Origin: an uncultured Allomuricauda sp.
GTDB lineage: Bacteria > Bacteroidota > Bacteroidia > Flavobacteriales > Flavobacteriaceae
DNA: 5,911 nt
Direction of reading: 5' to 3'
Assembly: GCA_937911965.1 (NCBI GenBank)
Contig: CALDPL010000042.1
Span: 1 to 5,911, forward strand
Shown here: in pieces, positions 1-5,025 of the stretch
Layout of the letters: every line of letters starts with the position of its first letter
Numbering within the stretch: the stretch's first letter is position 1
Translations under genes and position numbers: made by a program
Notes under the pieces: generated by a model
What the model saw: the letters and a program-made list of their open reading frames with translations, nothing else
Told to the model about the DNA's origin: nothing
Database searches by the model: none

Positions 1-66
1 ATTAAAACGCCCGCCGCTGGCGAAAGCATCGCCGCAGCCTAATATTTCTACATTTACTTCATCCAT
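1..66 (-). CDS. MBL-fold metallo-hydrolase, N-terminal fragment (runs off left edge)
   Basis: Read on the minus strand from an ATG at 66-64, 22 codons stay open to the window edge. They encode MDEVNVEILGCGDAF followed by ASGGRFN. The LGCGDAF-x-SGGR-x-N signature is the first beta strand and loop of ribonuclease Z-like metallo-beta-lactamase-fold hydrolases, which usually run to about 250 residues. The metal-binding HxHxDH motif would lie outside the window, so activity and substrate cannot be judged. The gene is divergent from the pyruvate kinase-like frame starting at 166, with about 100 bases between the two starts. Recognition rests on a short but distinctive motif; the frame and start are clear. 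Confidence 0.6.
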   Translation of the reverse strand, partial: MDEVNVEILGCGDAFASGGRFN

Positions 67-90
67 GGTGCTATCTTTTATATGAAATAA

Positions 91-138
91 TGGCTTTCTT
101 GCATTAACTTCCGTCGGGCATCGATTGACAGAAAGCCA
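91..138. repeat. 9-bp inverted repeat in a divergent promoter region
   Basis: TGGCTTTCT at 91-99 is exactly complementary in inverted orientation to AGAAAGCCA at 130-138, with a 30-base spacer. It lies between two divergent starts (66 on minus, 166 on plus), and its right arm begins on the last base of the TTGACA box at 125-130. The placement would suit an operator bound by a dimeric regulator with DNA looping, or a hairpin in a long leader of either gene. Function is inference only. Confidence 0.4.
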
Positions 139-153
139 CGTTAAATATATTAA
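125..153 (+). promoter_or_regulatory. candidate sigma70-like promoter for the pyruvate kinase-like frame
   Basis: A perfect TTGACA at 125-130 is followed after 17 bases by TATTAA at 148-153, which matches four of six TATAAT positions. The start codon is at 166, so a transcript from here would have a very short leader. The arrangement is of enterobacterial type and differs from the Bacteroidota type (TTTG, about 19 bases, TAnnTTTG) seen before the tRNA gene in this window. It could be a chance match in AT-rich sequence. Confidence 0.35.
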
Positions 154-165
154 AAATTCTACCTA

Positions 166-459
166 ATGAAAGACATTGATGCGCTTATTGAAGACCTGCT
201 GATGATCAGAAACGACATTTTGGAAGGGGAAAAGGAATACCGGGAGGTGATCGCACAGGTTCACCCAAACTATAAATACAGCGCCACCAACTTCATCCGA
301 TATTTAAGACTACGAACTTTCGATTTAAGAAAAATCCAGTTCCAACTGTCGGCCCTTGGGTTATCCTCAATCAGTCATTCAGAAAGGCATGTGCTCGCTA
401 ACGTCGAAAACATACTTCATTTTCTTTACCTGAGCCAAGGAAGGGATTTCCAAGGATGA
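166..459 (+). pseudogene. N-terminal fragment of a pyruvate kinase-like protein
   Basis: The frame opens at ATG 166 and stops at TGA 457-459 after 97 codons. Its sequence matches from memory the N-terminal helical extension of the long (about 600-residue) pyruvate kinase-like proteins of many Gram-negative bacteria. The cues are an acidic, leucine-rich first helix, an 'HPNYKYSATNFIRYLRLR' block (family form HP-x-x-x-SA-x-NL-x-x-YLALR), then LSALGLSSISHSERHVLANV (family form LAALGLSSLGRAE-x-HVLA). The catalytic TIM barrel that should follow is absent. From about 430 the DNA codes in another frame for a metallophosphoesterase, so the last few residues (SQGRDFQG) are probably junction read-through. 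Codon use looks more AT-rich than in the genes to the right. It could in principle be expressed as a free small helical protein, but a broken gene is likelier. Confidence 0.55.
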
Positions 460-760
460 TTTCAAGATCCTGTTGAGCCACGACCCTTCACATTGGGAGG
501 ATGTGGCGCTCAAGGACGACTACCATTACCATTTGACTCTCAGCGGGCATACCCACGGCATGCAGTTCGGGGTGGAAATTCCCGGTTGGGTGAAATGGAG
601 CCCTGTGGGATGGCGCTATAAATATTGGGCGGGCATCTACAAGGAAATGGGACAGTTCATCAACGTGAACCGTGGTTTTGGCTTTATCGGCTATCCGGGA
701 CGTTTTGGGATCTGGCCCGAGATCTCTGTGATCACCCTCAAGAAAAAGGGCCTGGCCTAG
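434..760 (+). pseudogene. C-terminal fragment of a calcineurin-like metallophosphoesterase
   Basis: After an in-frame TGA at 431-433, the frame reads AKEGISKDDFKILLSHDPSH and continues to TAG at 758-760, about 108 codons. It contains the late metal-binding motifs of the calcineurin-like phosphoesterase fold: LLSHDPSHW and SGHTHGMQFG (the GHxH motif). The tail (NVNRGFGFIGYPGRFGIWPEI) is typical of membrane-anchored YkuE-type metallophosphoesterases of about 400 residues. The N-terminal membrane segments and the first metal motifs (DxH, GD, GNHD) are missing, replaced by the pyruvate kinase-like N-terminus in a different frame. No ATG occurs before the motif region; the TTG at 473 is not a credible start. 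The fragment cannot form an active enzyme. It lies 100 bases before the thioredoxin-like gene on the same strand, so the intact ancestor may have been its neighbour. Confidence 0.75.
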
Positions 761-833
761 GTTTTGGTTTTCCCGAAATTTTTTTGGACAAAGCTATTGG
801 GCATACAAGCTATACTACTTTCACATTTTTTCT

Positions 834-841
834 TACATTTG
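834..841 (+). promoter_or_regulatory. candidate -7 box before the thioredoxin-like gene
   Basis: TACATTTG matches the Bacteroidota -7 consensus TAnnTTTG and lies 19 bases before the ATG at 861. No TTG or TTTG box is visible at the expected distance of roughly 17 to 23 bases upstream, so this is only half a promoter. The gene may instead be read through from the metallophosphoesterase side. Confidence 0.3.
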
Positions 842-860
842 GTTGAAACCTGTAGAATAG

Positions 861-1157
861 ATGTCCAAATTTGGTGAACTCATAGATGTAAAGGTCCCTG
901 TGTTGTTGGACTTTTATGCGGAATGGAACGAACAGTCCACCTCCATGCACCCGGTCTTACGGGATGTGGCCGCAGCCCTTGGGGACAAGGGAAAGGTGAT
1001 CAAGATCGATGTGGACAAGAACAAGGAACTCTCACAGGCCCTCAGGATCAAGGGCCTGCCCACCCTGATGATCTACAAGAAAGGGGAGATGGTCTGGCGT
1101 CAAAGTGGAGAACAGGACGCCAACACCCTGATCGGGATCCTCAACGAATATATCTAA
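861..1157 (+). CDS. thioredoxin-fold protein lacking the CXXC active site
   Basis: A complete 98-codon frame, close to the usual thioredoxin length of about 105 residues. The order of elements fits the fold: beta strand VPVLLDFYAEW (residues 12-22), active-site position 23-26, helix MHPVLRDVAAALGDK (29-43), strand KVIKIDVDKN (45-54), then GLPTLMIYKKGE with the cis-proline at P67, and a C-terminal helix. Where thioredoxin has WCGPC, this protein has W22-N-E-Q-S26, so both redox cysteines are gone and there is no cysteine anywhere in the protein. It cannot act as a disulfide reductase; a binding, scaffold or chaperone-like role is inference. No signal peptide is seen, so it should be cytoplasmic. 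I recall similar Cys-less NEQS thioredoxin-like proteins as common in flavobacteria, so this is probably a stable lineage feature rather than decay. It converges on the DUF2723 gene. Confidence 0.88.
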   Translation: MSKFGELIDVKVPVLLDFYAEWNEQSTSMHPVLRDVAAALGDKGKVIKIDVDKNKELSQALRIKGLPTLMIYKKGEMVWRQSGEQDANTLIGILNEYI

Positions 1158-1159
1158 GG

Positions 1160-1178
1160 AAAAAGGGGGTTTCCCCCC
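1160..1178 (-). terminator. intrinsic terminator of the DUF2723 gene
   Basis: On the minus strand, 13 bases after the DUF2723 stop codon (1193-1191), GGGGGG-AAA-CCCCC forms a compact G/C stem followed by five T residues. The T-tract is on the minus side only; on the plus side the hairpin is followed by TATCTCT. It may still help end the thioredoxin transcript, whose stop is at 1155-1157. The stem is short (5 bp) but purely G:C. Confidence 0.55.
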
Positions 1179-1190
1179 TATCTCTATCCC

Positions 1191-4100
1191 TTATTGACCT
1201 GAATCGCTGTCCATGGGCTCCCCAAGGATGGCTCCAAGGCTGTCCAATTCAATGGAATCCTCCATGTCGGGGTCCGGTCCCCTGGGCTCCTCCATCCCAT
1301 CCTTTCCCGATTCCACAAAACTGGAGAACATATCAATGTATTCATTGAAGATCAAGGTTTCGGATTCCGCCAATTCCCTGTCCTGGTTTTCGATCAGGAT
1401 GTCGATGTTCCTGCGGTAGGCCTGCATGTCGGCCAGGATGTCGTCCATCCTCATATATTGTTCATCGAGGGGAATGTTGGCGTAATACTCCAGGTGCTCC
1501 TGATAGATTTTCTTGAGTTGGGCGAACAGCGCCCTGGCCTTTTCGGTCTCGCCCACCTTGTAGTATCCGTCCACAAAGGGTTCCACAAAGGCATAGAAGC
1601 CATAATGTTCCACCTTCATATTGGTCATGGCAATATCGATCACCTCCTTGGCCTTATCGATTTTGTCCTCTTGGATCAGGGCCTCCATCAATCGGGCGAT
1701 GTTGCTTCTGAAGGAAAGGCCCTGTGAACGGGTCTGCGGGTCGTGGTAGATGTCATCGCTCCCTGAATTTCCCCAATCCCAGTCTTTGACGATCTCATAG
1801 GTCAGGTCGGCATCGATACGTCCCATTTCAAAGGAGTTTCTATTGGGGGTCCTTATGGGCACCAATTTGTAGACCAGCCCGTCCATCTGAAGGTATTCCT
1901 TCATCCAGATGTACTCGGCATTGTCGAAACTTCCCCCGGAGAAATAGATGGGGCGTTTCCAATCGTTGTTCGCAATGATGTCCAACATCATGACGCGGTT
2001 CTTCGGCAGGGCGGACTGGGGCAGGTCGATGTCGATATAGTCCAGGATTAGGGCGGAATCCTTTTCCTTGACCAGACCGCTCTCCAGTACGTTCTGTTTG
2101 TTCACCGGGATCCTGATCTTGTTGGTGGGATAATAGACGATGTTCTGGTTGCCCTCCGGATATTGGCTGAGATCCGCCCCCCGACGTTCCAGGATGAACT
2201 TGAATTTTGTCTCGGGTTTGTCACTGCCGATCCAATTCATGAAGTCCTGGATCGTCCATCTGGCCTGTGAGGTCTCCCTTTTGAAAAGGTCATCGGCATT
2301 GGCGTAATACACCACGTCCCTGGTCCCGTAACGGTATTTGTCGTGGGTGAGCTGGGAGGGGATGGGGGCACTTTCATAGGCCCTGTGCTTCATTTGGTCA
2401 ATATACCAATCCGTGGCAAAAAGGCTGGTGTTCACAACGCGCACATCGGTCCTGTAGCCCTCGATTTCCTGTACGTACCACAGTGGGAAGGTGTCGTTGT
2501 CCCCAATGGTGAACAGGATGGCCCCCGCGTCCTCCTGACAGGAATCCAGATAGGCCTTGGCCGTGGATGGGGCGGTATAGCGGCCGGAGCGGTCGTGGTC
2601 GTCCCAATTCTGGAAGGCCATCAGCAGGGGTACGGCCAAAAGGCACAAGGTCCCGATGATCGGGGCGGCCATTTTTTGGCCGAGGTATTTTTTGAACTCC
2701 TCATAAAGGGCAAGAACCCCGATCCCGATCCATATGCAAAAGACGTAGAAGGAGCCCACCAGGGAATAGTCGCGTTCCCTGGGCTGGAAGATGGAGGGGT
2801 TGGTATAGAATTGGATGGCCAGGCCGGTGAACATAAAAAAGACGAAGAGCACCCAGAACTGCTTGGGGTTTTTGGAAACCTGGAATACGATTCCCAGGAT
2901 GCCGAGCAACAGGGGGAGGAAGAAATAGGTGTTGCGCCCCTTGTTCTCCTTCCAATCCGTGGGGAGGTTGTCCTGACTGCCCAGCCTTAGGCTGTCCACA
3001 AAGGAAATGCCACTGAGCCAGTCCCCGTTTTCATCGTACCTGCCCTGTACGTCGTTCTGTTTCCCCACAAAGTTCCACATAAAGTAACGCATGTACATAT
3101 AGCCGAACTGGAACTCGAACATATACCGCAGGTTTTGTCCAAGGGTCGGGGGCTCCACATCGATATAGTCACTGAACTCCCTGAGAAAGCGGATGTACTG
3201 TGTGGTGTCCAGTTCCCCGTTGGCATGGGCGGCCCTGAAATTGCTCACGGCATCCCTCAGGTCGTTGTTGGCGATGTACTCGTTCTTGATCTTGAAGTCC
3301 AGGACCCCGAAATAGCGCATATAATTTTCCGCGTGCTGGTCGCTCCACATCCTGGGCAACAGGCCCACGTGTTTTTCGTTGGGCCCGGGCAGGGCGTTCT
3401 CGTAATGGTTGACAATGATGTATCTGCCCGTGACCTCGTCCTTCTCATATTTGGGGCTGTCGTCCCGATCCTCCCCCGGAGGGGCGAAAAGGTCCGAATA
3501 ATAAGCTCCGTAGACCGGACTGTCCACCCCGGGATATTGTTCCCGGTTGTAATAGGCCAACAGGGCACGGGCATCCTCGGGATTGTTCTCGTTGACCACT
3601 GTTTTGGCATTGGCCCGGATGGGCAACATCAACCAGGAGGAAAACCCCAAAATCAGGAACATGGCACAGAGCACAATCAGATTGGCCCGATAGTAGCCAT
3701 GCCTTTTGGTGTAGAGCAGTCCGTAATAAAAGGCGGCCACAAAGAGCAGTCCCATGATGATGGTCCCCGAATTGAAGGGCAGTCCCATTTCGTTGATGAA
3801 GAAGACCTCGCTCCAGCCGAAGAGCTTCAGCACATAGGTCAGGGAGTACTGGTAGACCAGCAATAGGATGGCCACCACGATGATATTGGCCAACAAAAAG
3901 TTCTTGACCGTGGTGGTGCGATATTTTTTAAAATAGTACAACAGGCCTATGGAGGGAATGGCCAAAAAGCCCATGAACTGGATCCCGAAGGTCAGGCCCA
4001 CCACAAAACAGATGAGAAGCAACCAGCGGTTCCCCCTGGGATCATCGAGACTGTCCGTCCATTTAAGGCCCAACCAGAGCAGAAGGGCCATGATCAGGCT

Positions 4101-4568
4101 GGCCATGGCGTAGACCTCGGTTTCGACGGCATTGAACCAGAAACTATCCGAAAAGACCAGGGTAAGCGAACCGACCAAACCGGAGGCCAATACGGCAAAG
4201 GCACTTGAATTTGACAAGGGACCGTTTTCCGGGAGAAGTTTTCTGGAAAGGTTGGTGATGGCCCAGAAGGTGAACAATACGGCAAAGGCACTTGAGACTA
4301 TGGAAACGGCATTGACCATAAGCGCGATCTTGGAGGGATCCCCAAAGGCGAACATGGAGAAAAAGGCCCCGATCATCTGCAACAAGGGGGCCCCGGGGGG
4401 GTGTCCCACCTGCAATTTGGCAGAGGTCGAAATGTATTCCCCGGCATCCCAAAAGCTTCCGGTGGGTTCCACGGTCAGGGCATAAATGATAAATGCGATG
4501 GCGAAGGAAGCCCATCCAAGGATGGTATCCCATTTTTTGAAGTCTTTTGCGAACATAGAGTTGGTCAT
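1191..4568 (-). CDS. DUF2723 / glycosyltransferase family 117 integral membrane protein
   Basis: A complete 1125-residue protein, close to the usual family length of about 1000 to 1100. The N-terminus has the family signature: TVEPTGSFWDAGEYI with D41 and E44, then QVGHPPGAP (H56-P61), placed like the acidic motif in the first periplasmic loop of GT-C (protein O-mannosyltransferase type) enzymes. Hydrophobic helices fill about residues 13-320. A soluble loop spans about 320-545, more helices 548-655, then a large soluble domain with NWDDHDRSGRY (about 655) and IGDNDTFPLWYVQE (D690, D692). Helical repeats resembling TPR occur at about 950-1040, and the tail is acidic. The likely role is sugar transfer from a lipid-linked donor at the inner membrane, but the true substrate is not established. 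The start is ATG 4568; M5 (4556) followed by FAKDFKKWDT is an equally plausible start because no ribosome-binding site decides it. It is transcribed alone, divergent from tRNA-Gln. Confidence 0.9.
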   Translation of the reverse strand: MTNSMFAKDFKKWDTILGWASFAIAFIIYALTVEPTGSFWDAGEYISTSAKLQVGHPPGAPLLQMIGAFFSMFAFGDPSKIALMVNAVSIVSSAFAVLFTFWAITNLSRKLLPENGPLSNSSAFAVLASGLVGSLTLVFSDSFWFNAVETEVYAMASLIMALLLWLGLKWTDSLDDPRGNRWLLLICFVVGLTFGIQFMGFLAIPSIGLLYYFKKYRTTTVKNFLLANIIVVAILLLVYQYSLTYVLKLFGWSEVFFINEMGLPFNSGTIIMGLLFVAAFYYGLLYTKRHGYYRANLIVLCAMFLILGFSSWLMLPIRANAKTVVNENNPEDARALLAYYNREQYPGVDSPVYGAYYSDLFAPPGEDRDDSPKYEKDEVTGRYIIVNHYENALPGPNEKHVGLLPRMWSDQHAENYMRYFGVLDFKIKNEYIANNDLRDAVSNFRAAHANGELDTTQYIRFLREFSDYIDVEPPTLGQNLRYMFEFQFGYMYMRYFMWNFVGKQNDVQGRYDENGDWLSGISFVDSLRLGSQDNLPTDWKENKGRNTYFFLPLLLGILGIVFQVSKNPKQFWVLFVFFMFTGLAIQFYTNPSIFQPRERDYSLVGSFYVFCIWIGIGVLALYEEFKKYLGQKMAAPIIGTLCLLAVPLLMAFQNWDDHDRSGRYTAPSTAKAYLDSCQEDAGAILFTIGDNDTFPLWYVQEIEGYRTDVRVVNTSLFATDWYIDQMKHRAYESAPIPSQLTHDKYRYGTRDVVYYANADDLFKRETSQARWTIQDFMNWIGSDKPETKFKFILERRGADLSQYPEGNQNIVYYPTNKIRIPVNKQNVLESGLVKEKDSALILDYIDIDLPQSALPKNRVMMLDIIANNDWKRPIYFSGGSFDNAEYIWMKEYLQMDGLVYKLVPIRTPNRNSFEMGRIDADLTYEIVKDWDWGNSGSDDIYHDPQTRSQGLSFRSNIARLMEALIQEDKIDKAKEVIDIAMTNMKVEHYGFYAFVEPFVDGYYKVGETEKARALFAQLKKIYQEHLEYYANIPLDEQYMRMDDILADMQAYRRNIDILIENQDRELAESETLIFNEYIDMFSSFVESGKDGMEEPRGPDPDMEDSIELDSLGAILGEPMDSDSGQ
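4188..4295. repeat. 21-bp perfect direct repeat inside the DUF2723 gene
   Basis: The same 21 bases, beginning CAATACGGCAAAGG and ending CACTTGA, occur at 4188-4208 and 4275-4295, offset by 87 bases (29 codons, in frame). On the coding strand both copies encode SSAFAVL, in NSSAFAVLASG and VSSAFAVLFTF, within two neighbouring membrane helices. The identity stops at both flanks. All codons are identical between copies, which is more than shared amino acids require. Confidence 0.8.
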
Positions 4569-4676
4569 TAACCGAATAGGGGCGAATTTAGTAAATATAG
4601 AACAGAAGGGCGGCCAAATTTGGAAAAGCTTTAACAGGGAGCAGGGATAAAATAAGGCGCTAAACTTGTCAAAATA

Positions 4677-4707
4677 TTTGTTGAAACCAAAGTTTGTTCT
4701 AAATTTG
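4677..4707 (+). promoter_or_regulatory. Bacteroidota-type promoter of tRNA-Gln
   Basis: TTTG at 4677-4680 (followed by a second TTG), 19 bases, then TAAATTTG at 4700-4707. This matches the TTTG-N19-TAnnTTTG consensus of the Bacteroidota primary sigma factor at every defined position. Transcription should start near 4713-4716, about 35 bases before the mature tRNA. It faces away from the DUF2723 gene, whose start is 109 bases to the left. Confidence 0.8.
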
Positions 4708-4714
4708 CACGCTC

Positions 4715-4741
4715 AAAAGCCGGAAGCTTATTTTGGCTTTT
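4715..4741 (+). other. leader hairpin between promoter and tRNA-Gln
   Basis: AAAAGCC at 4715-4721 pairs perfectly with GGCTTTT at 4735-4741, with a 13-base loop; one more T follows at 4742. The shape resembles a weak intrinsic terminator or attenuator placed inside the tRNA leader, ending nine bases before the mature 5' end. It could also be a processing signal or the remnant of a terminator from an earlier gene arrangement. Confidence 0.45.
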
Positions 4742-4750
4742 TGACGGTAC

Positions 4751-4822
4751 TGGCCTATGGTGTAATTGGCAACACTACTGATTTTGGTTCAGTCATTCTA
4801 GGTTCGAGTCCTAGTAGGCCAA
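4751..4822 (+). tRNA. tRNA-Gln (anticodon UUG)
   Basis: A full 72-base cloverleaf. Acceptor TGGCCTA (4751-4757) pairs with TAGGCCA (4815-4821), with discriminator A at 4822. The D arm lies within 4758-4776. Anticodon stem ACTGA/TCAGT (4777-4781 and 4789-4793) closes the loop TTTTGGT with anticodon TTG at 4784-4786, reading CAA and by wobble CAG. T stem CTAGG/CCTAG (4798-4802 and 4810-4814) carries loop TTCGAGT. The 3' CCA is not encoded and must be added after transcription. The weak U:A first acceptor pair is usual for bacterial tRNA-Gln. It appears as a single-gene transcription unit with its own promoter and terminator. Confidence 0.97.
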
Positions 4823-4830
4823 CTTAAATT

Positions 4831-4868
4831 AAACCTAATTAGCTATTTATTAGTTAGTTAGGTTTTTT
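4831..4868 (+). terminator. intrinsic terminator of tRNA-Gln
   Basis: AAACCTAATTAGCTA (4831-4845) pairs over 15 positions with TAGTTAGTTAGGTTT (4851-4865), including two G:U pairs, around a 5-base loop. The stem runs into six T residues (4863-4868). It begins nine bases after the tRNA. Confidence 0.85.
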
Positions 4869-4914
4869 ACTTTTAAAATATTGCGCCATAATTGAGCCAA
4901 AAGATTGTCCATAA

Positions 4915-4947
4915 CAAAAAAGAGGGCCATAATGACCCCCTTTCTTA
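4915..4947 (-). terminator. minus-strand intrinsic terminator facing the tRNA unit
   Basis: On the minus strand AAAGGGGG (4943-4936) pairs with CCCTCTTT (4926-4919) with one G:U pair and a 9-base loop. The pairing can be extended outwards by about four more weak pairs, and the 3' side runs into six T residues (4921-4916). On the plus strand the G:U becomes an A:C mismatch and the T-tract is shorter, so the hairpin is oriented for a minus-strand gene coming from the right. That gene is the remnant ending at 4945. Confidence 0.65.
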
Positions 4948-5025
4948 GCTTAAAAATTCCACGGTCGATACCATGGCCAAAACAAATATTATAATTCCCC
5001 CCAAAAATAGGGTGTACGACAAATT
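4945..5025 (-). pseudogene. C-terminal remnant of an unidentified membrane protein, cut off by the IS
   Basis: On the minus strand a frame, open only from a TGA at 5028-5026, ends at TAA 4947-4945 immediately before the terminator hairpin. It reads NLSY, then TLFLGGIIIFVLAM, then VSTVEFLS. The middle is a clear membrane-spanning stretch and the end looks like a natural C-terminus. The host-derived part probably stops near 5009, where the candidate IS end begins; the first residues would then be IS sequence. I do not recognise the family. Because only about 22 host codons remain, a chance hydrophobic frame is possible, but its fit to the minus-strand terminator supports a real gene end. Confidence 0.45.

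Noticed and set aside
758..785. GGCC-rich stretch after the metallophosphoesterase stop as a terminator
   Set aside because: The complementary parts are too close together to form a stable stem and loop before the T-rich run.
923..1348. 141-codon plus-strand frame overlapping the thioredoxin-like gene
   Set aside because: It is an out-of-frame shadow that continues through the terminator hairpin and into the DUF2723 antisense strand.
2343..2990. 215-codon plus-strand open frame
   Set aside because: It is antisense to the DUF2723 coding sequence, glycine- and valine-rich with no family resemblance, and explained by the G+C-rich codon bias of the opposite strand.
3135..3866. 243-codon plus-strand open frame
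   Set aside because: It is also antisense to DUF2723 with shadow-like composition and no motif; the sense frame is a clear family member across the same bases.
4592..4618. Possible minus-strand promoter for DUF2723 (TTTG at 4618-4615, TATATTTA at 4599-4592)
   Set aside because: The spacer is only 15 bases and the second box lacks the final G, so the match is too weak to list, although the true promoter must lie in this stretch.
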